From NCBI GenBank assembly GCA_004026145.2, contig CP034991.1, positions 3,990,794 to 4,054,793 on the forward strand: 64,000 nucleotides of DNA. Direction: 5' to 3'. Below, one piece after another: positions 1-11,216 of this stretch. This stretch comes from Takifugu bimaculatus (lineage: Eukaryota > Chordata > Actinopteri > Tetraodontiformes > Tetraodontidae). Under the pieces are notes generated by a model. That model searched no databases and had not been told where the DNA came from. It worked only from the letters and a program-made list of their open reading frames with translations. How positions within the stretch are numbered: the first letter of the stretch is position 1; every line of letters begins with the position of its first letter. Both the position numbers and the translations under genes were made by a program.

Positions 1-445
1 ACTATCTGGCCAGAATCAAGCAGGAGGAGCAGAGATATCAGACACTAAAGCTGCACGCAGAGGAAAAACTAACCAAGTACGCAGATACTTGAGTAAAGAT
101 CTGCCTCAACGGGGGCCTGACGTTTCGAACGACTGTTGATTTCACGCGTTGCTTGTATTTTGAAGTGCCAATGAGGAGATTGCTCAAGTGCGCTCCAAAG
201 CCAGCTCAGAGAGCACGGCGCTGACCTGCCAGTCTGAGGAAGGAGCAGATGAAGAACGAGTCTCTGGAACAGGCTCTGCAACACAAGGTGAAAATACCCC
301 TCTGCGGTTCTTGGCTGCTTTCACACACACTGCTGTTCTGTTTTGTAACCCTGTCACCTCTCTTGTGTCATCGTAGAATCAAGAGATTGAGGAACTCACA
401 AAGATCTGCGATGAGCTGATTGCTAAAATGGGAAAAATAAACTGA
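1..445 (+). CDS. tacc1: TACC1 C-terminal end (partial, last three exons)
   Basis: This is the 3' end of a transforming acidic coiled-coil gene; the window starts inside an exon. Exons read 1-76, 166-287 and 377-445 (TGA 443-445). The peptide is all heptad-rich coiled coil: a piece around RYQTLKLHAEEKL, then NANEEIAQVRSKA, then NQEIEELTKICDELIAKMGK at the C-terminus. That last exon matches vertebrate TACC1 better than TACC2 or TACC3. The TACC domain is known to bind ch-TOG/XMAP215 and recruit it with Aurora A to centrosomes and spindle microtubules. The middle exon contains one extra base near 227: frame one gives SSESTALT and the next frame gives ASLRKEQMKNESLEQALQHK, both family-like, so the exon as written is frameshifted. 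Next to plekha2, as TACC1 is in human 8p11. Confidence in identity is high. Confidence 0.9.
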
Positions 446-1896
446 GAGGCATTTCCAGGAAATCACCTCCTATCACCCACGTCGTGGAGCTCTCCTCTCC
501 ACCGCCCCTCTAGCTTTGAGACTGACGTATATATCCTGATGTCTATAGCAACTTCCTGTTAAATGTATTTGCACTATTTGTGACCCTGACTGAGGGGAGT
601 CTGCACATACTAGTCATAGTTTGAGTTTAGACTCACACGGTCACATGGTTTTGTTTGCATTGTTGCTCCCTGTGAGGCCATCTGCACCTCTAGAGCGCCG
701 GCCCATCACGCCAGAGAACAACAACGACCCAATTGTGACTCACTTTAAATTCCCAGCAGCTTACCGGCTAAATTCCCAACAGGATGACATCGTTCAGGCC
801 GGCCTTGTTCGGAGCTACGGTTAAGCACAGGGAACATTTGATCTGAGGGGAATTATTTGCGTTAAAACTTTGTTCATGAGAAAAATAGGGAGATGGATGA
901 AGCGCAAGCTCAGGGGTATTTTGTGTGGCAGAATGACGCCTGGTTAAACCGAATCTGCACACGGGGAAGCCGTGATCCTCAGGGGTTTCACCATGTGGAG
1001 CAGTGACGCTGACAATCATTGATCGGAACTTTGTGACATTGTCTTGTCCTATTTATTGACAAACTCTGTCACGAGAGAACTTTATCCTACAGTCTAAAGT
1101 GTGAACCCCACCGCGCCATATGGCACGCTGGGGGAAGGTTTTGCAAAAGAAAAAGAAAGAAACAGTATATCTTTATTCTGTTTATGAGTTAGTTAACCTT
1201 AAGCAAATGCGTTGTGTCAAAAACTTGCTTTCCTCACCTGTCACTTCAGTACTAAATTTGACTCATTTTCACAGATTCACAGAATACAGACTCATTAAAC
1301 ACCAGTAGATATTTTTGTGTCTGGGAAATATGTTTCGGAGGAAAAAAATACGACAGCTGAAATGTCTGAGCAGGAAACTTCAGTTTGCTTCACTTTAATA
1401 TACTCTAGAACGCGTGCATGAATATATTTGGTCAGTCCGAGTTAATCAGCTGCAATCAAAACCGTTTTAAGGTCTAATACCCTCACAGACCCTCTGGTGT
1501 GCCATTGTTAATGCTTGTTTCTTCTCTTTTTTTGTCACTCCTGCACATGTATTTTTTTGTAATGTAGAAATAAACATTAGCATTGGCATATAGAATAAAT
1601 ATACTTTATTGTGACTTTGTCCAAATAAATGTAAATATAATTTCTCCTTCTGCAGGTTGGGTGTTGTTTAAATTGTTGTGATAGCTTAATAGCTCCTCTG
1701 TCTTCCTGTTAAAGCTCACCCCTTTAAGTCCACAGGGTGCTGCCTGTGCAGCACAGATCCAGATTACAGAGATAAGACTTTAATTCCCCCTTAGACGCCT
1801 CTCCACCGCCTCAGACCCCTGCTTCCAGCTCCGCCCGACCGTCCTCTCCAGGTCATCCTCTCTCTTTCTCTGGACTTCGACAGCGAGCAGCCTGGA
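446..1896. other. tacc1 3' UTR and tacc1-Ly6 intergenic region
   Basis: No coding sequence is recognisable here. Candidate polyadenylation signals AATAAA lie at 1569-1574, 1594-1599 and 1624-1629 on the + strand and probably end the tacc1 transcript. The segment 1700-1896 is more GC-rich and runs into the Ly6-gene start, so it likely holds that gene's promoter and 5' UTR. Confidence 0.5.
1569..1599 (+). terminator. Candidate tacc1 polyadenylation signals
   Basis: Two AATAAA hexamers (1569-1574 and 1594-1599) stand about 1.1 kb after the tacc1 stop codon in T-rich sequence. Assignment to tacc1 is by position only. Confidence 0.45.
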
Positions 1897-2827
1897 ATGA
1901 AGACCGAGCTCACCCTCCTGCTGCTCATCTCGCTGGCCTGCCACGGTGAGTTTTCTGAGACCGATCCCAGCGCCGGGTCATTACGGAGCAGAGTGGGCAC
2001 GGATGAAGGAAGCAGAACACAACCGAGCACGGCACAATCAGCCCTTTCTATGGGAATCGGTGCCGAATACTTTTTAGATATAGGTGCATAAATTCAGCCT
2101 GTAGTTTAAATCAAATATGTGCTGAAACGTGTGCAAACTGTTGTCGGTGAATAGTTGATATGGCCTATGTTTACCATTAGAAGAAAGACCTCGTAATTCC
2201 ATCTTTGAGAATGTGAAACCGGTATTACTCCACCTCAGGTGTGCTCTGTTGTTCTGTCTGTCTAGGCCTTGCCCTTAAATGTCACACCTGCGTGGCATCC
2301 AATGAGGACGACTGCAACCGGCAGGGCTCCGCCTCGTGCCCTCAATATGCTGACGCCTGCTCCACCATCATAGGAGCCAGTGAGTAAACACACACCTGGG
2401 AAAGAATCCCATACCGGTGTGATTTGAGCAGTCTTGGCCTCACTAGAGCGCTCTCACACACACACAAATGGGCCTCACACTGACTGCTGAACATCTAAGT
2501 GCTGCTCAGCTCTATCTGTTTCCTTGGTCTATGTGTCTCTAAGTGAGCACCAACACCCATTTAATCATAGCTATTGAGCTTTAGCTGACCTGGCGCTCCT
2601 CGTCTCGCTGTTCACTTCCAGACACCGTGATGAAGTCCTGCACCTACAAGGATTTCTGCAACAAGGCTCATGGCAGCAGCTCCGGGGCCAAGATGCAGTG
2701 CTGTTTCTCCGACGACTGCAACGGCCCCCACAGGAGCCACCACCGCAACAGCGCGGGGGCCGTGGCCCCCAGCCCCATCCTGCTGGCATCAGCCCTCCTG
2801 TTGCGCCTGGCCTATCGGCAGCTGTGA
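1897..2827 (+). CDS. Ly6/uPAR-family GPI-anchored protein
   Basis: Three exons, 1897-1945, 2266-2379 and 2622-2827, join in phase to a protein of about 122 residues. The layout is classic Ly6/three-finger: an N-terminal signal peptide (MKTELTLLLLISLACHG), the opening motif LKCHTC, a spaced set of cysteines, the closing motif CCFSDDCN, then a hydrophilic stretch and a hydrophobic C-terminal tail with small residues (HRNSAGAV region) that looks like a GPI-attachment signal. The three-exon structure (signal, first half, second half plus anchor) is the usual one. Such proteins sit on the outer cell surface and often modulate receptors, for example nicotinic receptors, but the ligand cannot be read from sequence. 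I do not recognise the specific orthologue; it lies between tacc1 and plekha2. A possible polyA signal AATAAA is at 3435-3440. Confidence 0.87.
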
Positions 2828-3434
2828 ATGCCTGCAGGTGGTTCATCATCATGGTCAGCATAAGCCTCGGAGATTTATAGCTGACGTTCTATGGAAAACG
2901 TGCGACGTTTGCTCCTGTGTCCCATAAACACCAGCTTCTATTCAACGCCTTTAACTCATCATTCTTTTTTTTTTTCTTTTTCTCAACTGTCACGAATAAG
3001 CTCAGTTTCTGTAGCGGTGCATTCGCTGTCAACTAATGTAAAGCTGTGAAGGTGTTTGTGGTGACTTAATATGCACTGGCAATTACATATTGGAACTGAA
3101 TGGTGTGTTCTGGGTGTGTGTAGCTGATGTGCTCAATGGATAGTGCACAGTTGTGCACCATATGGCACCTTAAACACCAAAATATTCGCCTTTAGGCTAT
3201 CATTGCAAAGACAACCATAATGGACATTTTAGCACTTAAAACATTGTCTTCATGAGTTATTAATTTTTGTGCGTGTTAGCTTTTGTGAGTAAAGATAGCA
3301 CCACACCCTTATTTTTGTGTATTTGTGTGGTTAGAACGTGCGACTTTTGTGACCCCTCACTTGACATTTAAAGGCCACAGACAACACCCATACATTAATA
3401 TTCATGTCTCATTTGCGAAAAGTGATGTAAAATT

Positions 3435-3440
3435 AATAAA
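3435..3440 (+). terminator. Candidate Ly6-gene polyadenylation signal
   Basis: AATAAA about 600 bases after the Ly6 stop codon. Position is the only support. Confidence 0.35.
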
Positions 3441-3683
3441 CCTAAATCACGAGAGGCATGTGGAAAGTTCAGGGCCTCCGAGTGCAACTGTATAAAAGTA
3501 ATCCTGCGTGCTCGCCACAAGATGTGAACTGGATGAGGTAAGCCTCCCCCTCAGGAAGGCCACAAGACGTGCAACCACTTCCTCTTAACAGGCAACCAAG
3601 TCAAGAGACTACAGTCACTCCTCTAAATGCAGGTATTTGATAGCTCAGTAAAGATGTCTGAAACCAGCTATACGTGTGTGTAG

Positions 3684-3808
3684 TCTATATATATATATAT
3701 ACAGTATCTATATGTAGTAAAAACCCTGGAGATGGTATATATATATATATATATAGACTACTCTCTCTCTCTTTATATATATATATATATGTATAGAGAG
3801 AGAGAGAA
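3684..3808. repeat. Mixed (TA)n, (CT)n and (GA)n simple repeat
   Basis: Several (TA)n blocks (about 3686-3700, 3735-3755 and 3773-3790) alternate with CT and GA runs. The arms can pair with each other, so the block may form a cruciform or hairpin. Confidence 0.85.
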
Positions 3809-4052
3809 TTTGAAGATATCGAAACTGCAATCGCTCTAAATCAGTCCGTGAAGTTAATAAATTCTGGTTGGTTCTCAGCGGGGTCCTGATTTTAATACGT
3901 ATAAAACTTTCCTTGGGTTTGGGATTTGTGCAGCAAATCTTAATTCTTCTTATTGGTTTTGCGCCTGATGGAGACATGTCAGTAAGACTTTTGATAATTC
4001 GGTTCACTTTTAAAACGCTGAATTGTGTCAAGTTGCACTTCAGCAGTAGAAA

Positions 4053-4080
4053 GGAGGAGGAGGAGGAGGAGGAGGAGGAG
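4053..4080 (+). repeat. (GGA)n triplet repeat
   Basis: A run of GGA/GAG triplets just upstream of the CpG-rich segment proposed as the plekha2 promoter/first exon. Confidence 0.8.
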
Positions 4081-4374
4081 AGCACGGCCGGAGCTGAGCG
4101 GAGCATAGATCACATCCGGGGCTGGTTTAATCTAATAACGAAACGTCCAACCCGGAAAAAAAGACAATTCTTCTGTTATCTGAGCACGCAAACAAATAAG
4201 CGAGGGTGTCGCAGCGCCGTACGCGCCGGCTTCGCTGCTGCTGAGGGCCGATTGGTAAAGTTGTTCGGAGTTCATCAACAATGCAGCGAGCTCTTCCCCG
4301 GGGCCGCCGCTGTCCTCTGCTGCTCGGGGCCGTTCGGGGCGCTGGCCGTGGCGCACACTGACTCTCCGCCGCGG
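4080..4374 (+). promoter_or_regulatory. CpG-rich promoter/non-coding first exon of plekha2 (proposed)
   Basis: GC- and CpG-rich relative to its surroundings, ending in a consensus donor (GT at 4375 followed by AAGT). An acceptor at 6016-6017 sits directly in front of the plekha2 start codon, so the two may be the ends of a 5' UTR intron. No TATA box is evident. Confidence 0.5.
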
Positions 4375-4396
4375 GTAAGTGCAGGCGCGGGGCTTC

Positions 4397-4397
<1 letters not shown>

Positions 4398-4462
<65 letters not shown>
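4398..4462 (+). repeat. (GT)n microsatellite
   Basis: About 32 GT units, beginning 24 bases after the proposed plekha2 exon-1 donor. On the - strand it gives a long spurious histidine-threonine ORF. Confidence 0.95.
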
Positions 4463-4463
<1 letters not shown>

Positions 4464-6021
4464 CAGTCCTGGAAGTGCGTGTCGGAACCGTAGGTGTGGC
4501 GGGCCATCCGAGCCTCGTCAGGTGTCGCTGACTCATTTTAATGGTGGCACAAAACCCCGCGTTAACGTCGCGAGGCCAACGCGTCGCGGAGGCCCGCGCG
4601 TGCACAGCTGTTGCTGCTGCTGTGGTGACATAGTTGGAATATCCAGCTGTTGCTGCAGAACAATGGGAAAGTTCCCTGCTGCAGCCCCGGAACGCATCCA
4701 GACCGCTTCTGACTCCCATCCTCGGGTTCCAGGCGAACTTTTTTTTTGCCTACTTTTTCAAACAGTAAATATTTGGACCTTTACGACCACCTCTTCATGA
4801 CTGAGTATAAAAAAAATAGAAGAACTCTCCCTGCTGTATTCAGAGTCTGTTACCTTCAGGCAGAGACATTTTGTCATTATAAAATAGACACAAACGTGCA
4901 TAAATGCTGTGCTGAACTGGAGTATATGTGATTTCTGTTTATTAATGATAGTGGTCAGCGTTGATGACTTATCTAGCCAGACTAAAGTTTCAGACTGTTT
5001 TGGTTTTGTGGCTTTACCTCACAGAGTTCCTGCAGGCAGAGTCATGGAAGTTTAGGAGCCATGAAGCTTCAGTTTGACCAGAACCAAAGGTGCAGGTGGG
5101 GGTCTGTTTTGGAGAGAACCCTCAGTTATTCTTTTACTCTTATTTAGGTGCTCTGAGTGAACAGAATACAAGGAAGTGCGTGCAAACCTGTGCTTCGGGC
5201 GCTTTTCCACTAGTTCATATTGCATTTTTTCCACTGCAGAGTGGTTTAAATCTTGTTTCTGACGAGTTCAACTCTTGGTTTCTAACTGCAACCAGCTTAT
5301 TGAGGTCACTTTTATCTAGTTGGATGAAGCACAACTGTTTCCGAGTGTTATTGTTGAGTGATAGTGTTCTCTGTGCTGACATCCGACCCGTACGGGGTCG
5401 GCTGATGCCTTTCAGTGAGCCCGACATGTTTCAGTAGTAAAACGCGGTCAGGAGCTCGACGCTGGCCACATCGCCGCATCTTTCTGTTCTTCTGAGCTCT
5501 CCCGTTGGGTTTTTCTGACTGGTCTTGGGGAAACTTTAAGTAATTCCAACTCAGTTCAGCGTTGAGCCCCGTGTCCACGTTCAACAAGAGTTTGACACCT
5601 CTGAGCACCAAATCCCCCCCCCCCCCGAGCTCAACGATTTGTGGGACAGCGGCTGGGTGATTCACATACACGTCCCCCTCCTCCGTCTCTCCTCTCTGGC
5701 CAGTGGAAATGTGCGTGTGTGCAGATCCTAAGCGCAGTCTGTAATTTCTGGCTGCGGTGGAGGCCTTCGCTCTGCCTCGGGCTTCGGGGTTTGCTGCTCA
5801 GCCTCAATCATGTCACATGAAAAACTGCTGAGTATGAGCTGGGATCTTTCTTCCTCTCTTTCTGCACATATGCATCAGCTTGTGTGTGTTTGAGTAATAA
5901 ATGAATGATGGTTTATCCTCCGTGTCCGTCCGTCTGTCTGTGTTATGACTCTTTCTCCTCTTCCTGCCTCAGCGTGCAGCTGACTGAAGAGTCTGTCTGT
6001 CTTTCCGTGTTTCCCAGTGAT

Positions 6022-6027
6022 ATGTGA
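6022..6027 (+). promoter_or_regulatory. Start-stop uORF (ATGTGA) before plekha2
   Basis: The proposed 5' UTR exon from 6018 contains ATG directly followed by TGA, ten bases before the main ATG at 6038. Such minimal uORFs can slow scanning ribosomes. Presence is direct; function is inferred. Confidence 0.4.
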
Positions 6028-6037
6028 TAGCTTCAGC

Positions 6038-6413
6038 ATGCCGTACGTGGACCGGCTGAACCGTATATGCGGCTTTTTGGACATCGAGGAGAAGGAGAAC
6101 AGCTGCCGCTTCCAGAGGCGATACTTTATCTTGGACACGCAGGGAAATGCCCTGCTGTGGTACATGGACAACCCTCAGGTGCTCCACACTTACATGAACT
6201 TGCACACACTGAAAGCCCCCCCTCCAAAAAAAACCAAGAGGAAGTGAAATTGACCAATGGCGCCCACATAACCTTGGACTCTGAGCCAGTGACGATTAAG
6301 TGTTTGTGTTTCTGCACGCAGAATCTGCCCAGCGGAGCCAGTTCTGTTGGCAGCCTGAAGCTGACTTACATCTCAAAGGTAAACCTCATGCAGAGGCCTG
6401 TGAACCACGCTAG

Positions 6414-6460
<47 letters not shown>

Positions 6461-7019
6461 GCCAGTCGGGAGCACAGATACAGCAGGATACACCAAAATC
6501 GCTGTAATGCCTAGTTAACTGTGACGTGCAGAAGTTTTCCAGATGTCAGTGCACTCGCTGAACTGACTTCAGATAATGACTCCCTGAGCTGAAAGGCTGA
6601 CAGCTCCTCCCCACAGCCAGACACACGTCATAGATATGAAATATTTCCTCCGTCCTTTTGTCGACTGTCTTCTGGTCTCCTTTTGGCCTTTAGTCTCCAT
6701 CTTCTCTTTTCTTTCTCATGTCCCCTTCTTTTCTGCCTTTCCACCCACCGTTTTCAGGTGAGCGAAGCAACGGTGAAGCAGAAGCCCAAGGTCGAGTTCT
6801 GCTTCGGTGAGTTTTTCAGGAAGCTGAAGTGGCAGACAATCACTCGCGCTTGTGATACAACTAGAGCATGTAGTTAGGGCAGATATTCATGGCACCGAGG
6901 TCTGGTTTTTTTGCAGTCATCAATGCCGTCTCCCGGCGCTACTTCCTCCAGGCGAATGATGTGACGGACATGAGGGACTGGGTGGCTGCTCTCAACAAGG
7001 CCAGCAAGATCACCGTGAG

Positions 7020-7100
<81 letters not shown>

Positions 7101-10100
7101 CCATGTGACGGCGATTGCTTTTTCTCTCACCTGCAAACTAAAACAGGAAGCAGCACCGTTCACTCTCTCTTTTACTTCCTCTTTGATAGAGCGGCTGAGA
7201 ATCGGCCGCGTGAATTAACTGATGAACTTTTCATGGAGTTTATATTTGTTTTCTTGTGTCAGGGCAGATGATGTTGATATTATTTTTACTTGGCAGCAGC
7301 TGTAGATAACGGTACGTTATGGTATATATGCTGCATTTGTGCCTTTTTTAAATTTTGATATGTGCCCCTTTTTTTTTTTTTTGAGCAGAGGTCAGATGAC
7401 AAACTTCCCTGTTAGATTAGCATAATGGTACTTATTGAGCGGAAGCAAATTACAAGTCAGTTTGCTTCCAATATGCACTGAATTTTACTTCATTTCTACA
7501 TTTTGACGTGAGATATACTGGCGGATGGACACATTTTAGATGCAACACGGCCCCTATATGAGCTCTTTCTTTATCAGACCTCAGTCTGCAGTAGTAAATT
7601 ACGTTTCATTAAGGATTTGTCTTTGAGCGTTGTGATTTACTCTGCCTTAAAAGGCCAACTCTTAAATGTTGAAACCAAATGCTTCTCTACTCTAGAACTC
7701 CGGATGTTATTTTTCTCATGTTTCACTGTTTAGAACATCTGCTTCTTTGGCTCTATAGATGTTTTTGGATCCTGAAATGTTTAAATCCTCACTGATTTAT
7801 GAATCCCTCAAACAAATACACAAGATTCTGCACAACATCGACTCCCAGTGGGCATAAAAGCACAACCGCTCGGCTTCGCTTGTTACTGATATGCTAAGTT
7901 GCTCCCTGGTGCTGTGTCGGCAGGTCCCCAAGGCCGGTCCTGCATCCCCACGGACAGATGTGGCCACAGTGATCAGTGACCCCCAGGGAAGGAAGCGACA
8001 GCAGGCCTACAAGACGGAGATCATCGGTGGCGTGGTGGTTCACACTCCTATTCAGGTAATCAGGAGGAAGCTGTGGTTACTACAGTGATAAGAAGAGTCA
8101 GTTATATTTGTGTGAAAAGGCATTGTCATCGCTAACTTTAATAAGGCAGTGCAGCATGCTGTTCAACCTGCTTCCTTGTGGTGCAGTGACATATTTGAAG
8201 CTGGTGGTTTTGTGCGTTGGGGTGAGAACACTGACAGTTATGACGAAACCTTTCAGAATGACACTGAAGAACCAGAAGGGAGAGACAGGAAGGGCAATAG
8301 GCCGGGCGTGCTGAGGTGCAGCTACTGCGTCAAACAGGGAAATGTGGTGAGTACACAGCTGGTTGTAGCTGATCAAAAGCGAGGATAATAGCTGAGTGGA
8401 AGTAACATGCGTGTTTTTATTTACGTAACTTTCAGAGGAAAAGTTGGAAGAGGAGGTTTTTCACTTTGGATGACAATGCAGTCAGTTATTACAAGTCTGA
8501 CATGGTGAGAACCCCCCCCCCCCCCCCCCCCACACCCACGTGTTTCCTTTTTTTTTTGGCTGTATTCTTTTCACATCTGGCCGCATCTGAATCAGTCCAA
8601 ACTTGTGTCCCAGGATAAGGAGCCGCTCCGATCTATTCCGCTGAGAGACATACAGAAGGTCCACGAATGTCTCGTCAAGTCTGGGTGAGTCAAGCGCGAG
8701 TGACTAAACCTACCGCCGTGCTGTCTAGTACCAACAATAGCCCACGCTAAAGCGTGTGTTTTAAACGGGGGAAAATGTGACTACACCCAGTTAAGAAACA
8801 AGAAGTGTCTACACAAACTTTGCACAAGATTAAGGGAGGTCTGATAGTGATGGATCAAAAAAAAGGTGATCCACACTGTTTCCTGACACGATGCGCCCAC
8901 TTGTACTGGTCGTGTGATGGCGGGTCCTTTTGTTCGCTCATCATCAAAGTTCTTTGAGCAGACACTCGCCTCTGTTAGCCTGAACACCTCAGAACTGTCT
9001 CTGAGCCCTCCAGTGAAAGGAGCAGACTTCTCTGCATTGGATGATCATGTATTTAGACCTACTGCCACCAGACCAGCCAGGGAGACCCACTCATGCATAA
9101 AGCAGCTGTGCCAAAGGAAAAAACAGATCTGCGACCCCTGTCACAACACCCCATTTATAGCAAATCGAGCTCATTCTCACCAGCCTTCATGTTACTGGAC
9201 TCTGAAGCTGATGGTGATGGAGAAAATGGGCCAACGTGGGGCACCTGTTGACTGATGAGCTCAACTCCATCTAAGCCCATCTCATGATTGATCACCGTCA
9301 AGGTCCTCATGTTAGCGCAAATATTGACACCGACTATTTGGCTGATTATTGATTTAATTGAGGAAGAAAATTGGAGCCAGCAACAGATGGATATCAGGAG
9401 AATTTATTATTTCTGGAAAGAATCATTACTAGAACTAAAGGATGAACTGAGTTCTGTGAATAGATTCATTTAATAATTAACTTAATCACTAATTTAATAG
9501 ATTTAGATTTATCAGAGTAATTATAACAATTTCACATTGAACAACTGTTTAATGTGATCATTTGATGCCCCTTTTACCCTGGTTCTGGATCCTTTCTGCA
9601 CATTAAATGGCTTCATTTTTTAAATTCAATAAACTGTGCATGATTCTGTCCAATGAATTTAGTGTTGATGCACCTTATGGTCAAAATATGTGCGTGAACC
9701 TGTAAGTTAGGACAAGAACATAACCTGGACAGAGAAATTCAATTATTTCTGTTACTGTGACCGTCAGAGATCTGCTCCTGAGAGACAACCTGTTTGAGAT
9801 CATCACAAGCTTCAGAACCTTCTACATTCAGGTAAAAACCCATCTTTCATTCAGAAATGTATTTACCGTCAGCCTGCCTCTGTTTTTCCAGGTGTATCCG
9901 TCCACGGTTGTTGTTAGTATACGCTCTACTGCTGAAGTGCTGCAAAGGACCTTATAGAGCCATGCAAAGCTTGTTTTTGTAATTCCTAGGCAGCCATCTG
10001 TTACCATAACAACAGCATTATCTCACTCTTGACCCCTCTCCTGGGAGAACAGCTGACAGACACACTCAGATCAAATGGGAAGTACTTGGTGGAAGCTTGT

Positions 10101-11216
10101 GAGAGCATGCGGTTTTATTTTTGTACAGGCATGTTTTTTAAAAAAAAGGAAGCAAAAATAAAACAAAAACAGGAGGAAAAAGAGAAAACTTTACTGAGGA
10201 TTTTATGATTACTGATTCATAAATAATAATTATGTAATACTTTTATGGTGATTTGCTCCATTTGCCTTTCCATTATGTAAAGAAAATGTGTGGGTTGTTT
10301 TAACAACTACATTTCCCAAAATCCTTTAGGGTCACAGTATTGGTGACTGGTGGAGTCAAGTTTGGATTTTGGATGCTATTGTCAACTGCACTTCTTTGCT
10401 GCTTGATTACATTTACCCTCATGTTTGGGGGGTTCTAATACTGGTTGTATTTCTGGGTTATTATTATTATTATTATTATAACTCCCACTGGACATGAGCT
10501 GAGGTTGAGCCACCTGGGACAGGATGTGAAGAGCTCATTATACTGTAGATGGGTGAATGCTGGTGTTGTGAGCCACAGATGCTGAATATGAGTTTTCCTA
10601 ACAGACGGACTCCCCAGAGGAGATGCATGGCTGGATCAGGGATATTGATGTTAAGATCCAGGAGTTCAGAGGTCCTCCAAAGGTAAACCGTGTTTTGTCT
10701 CTTTCCCGGGGAACCTGCGATACGTTAAGCATTGCTGATGTTTCCTGTCTCTCCCTTTGCAGGCTTTTTCATTCAAATCCGCCCCTTCTCTCTACCGAAC
10801 TCATAACTCTTCCATGGTATCCCACGCTCGCCAGAGCAACGAGCGCAGGCCCCAGCTGATGAAGTCCTGCTCTGTGTCCGCGGGCTGGCAGCCCTGGATG
10901 CCCGTCCCGCCCGAGCGAGACCTCCTTGCTGGACGTGGACGACGAAGACAGCGCGTTCAGCTCCGTTCACACCCAGCCCTCGCTCTCCTCGTCCTCCACC
11001 TCCTCCTCCACCTCCTCCTCTTCAAACTCCCTCTCCACCCCGACCCCTTGCCCCAGCGCTCCCCCGGCGTCTTCGACCAGCAGCCTCGGGATCGTGGCGG
11101 CGTCGGGGGACGCGGCCTGCGGGCGCCGGAGGCACCGCTCGCAGCCCCAGCCTCCGAGCAGCTGCAGCTTCCCCTTCAGTCTGGATGACGACGGCATCCG
11201 CACCACAGACGTGTAG
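6038..11216 (+). CDS. plekha2: PLEKHA2/TAPP2 tandem PH-domain adaptor (one frame break)
   Basis: Eleven coding exons: 6038-6178, 6322-6378, 6758-6806, 6917-7014, 7924-8055, 8257-8346, 8436-8504, 8614-8684, 9768-9831, 10605-10682 and 10763-11216; about 433 residues once the frame break is allowed for (human about 425). It starts MPYVDRLNRICGFLDIEE, the invariant TAPP start. PH domain 1 spans about residues 7-113 and PH domain 2 about 180-277 (YCVKQGNV, then RKSWKRRFFTLDD). The second PH domain of TAPP proteins binds PI(3,4)P2, recruiting the adaptor to the plasma membrane after PI3K activation. The C-terminus ends in TTDV, a PDZ ligand like the human SDV end. KQKPK, YKTEIIGGVVVHTP and WQPWMPVP favour TAPP2 over TAPP1. 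The last exon changes frame near 10913-10920 (net +1). The segment between the PH domains is shorter than in human TAPP2. Confidence 0.92.
6415..6457 (+). repeat. (CA)n microsatellite in plekha2 intron 2
   Basis: About 21 CA units starting 37 bases after the donor at 6379. Confidence 0.95.
7022..7092 (+). repeat. (CA)n microsatellite at plekha2 exon 4 donor
   Basis: About 35 CA units beginning 8 bases after the exon 4/intron 4 boundary (exon end 7014). CA repeats are known binding sites for hnRNP L, so an effect on splicing is possible. Confidence 0.95.
8512..8531 (+). repeat. Poly-C tract (about 20 C) in plekha2 intron 7
   Basis: An unbroken run of about 20 C begins 8 bases after the donor at 8505. 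Length in homopolymers is often wrong in assemblies. Confidence 0.9.

Larger units (their letters stand above)
2828..6037. other. Ly6 3' UTR and plekha2 promoter/5' UTR region
   Basis: 2828-3700 is probable Ly6-gene 3' UTR with AATAAA at 3435-3440. 3684-3808 is a run of simple AT and CT/GA repeats. 4080-4380 is CpG-rich and ends in a strong donor (exon end 4374, GT at 4375), which looks like a non-coding first exon of plekha2; the matching acceptor is at 6017, just before the ATG. 4398-4462 is a (GT)n tract just after that donor. 4463-6000 otherwise shows nothing I can name. Confidence 0.55.

Noticed and set aside
4132..4719. Long - strand ORF with a run of histidine-threonine, and its + strand partner 3868-4800
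   Set aside because: The ORFs exist only because the (GT)n/(CA)n tract has no stop codons in these frames; no family similarity in the flanks.
8914..9255. 113-codon + strand ORF in plekha2 intron 8
   Set aside because: No family resemblance and no splice sites in phase with plekha2; likely chance.
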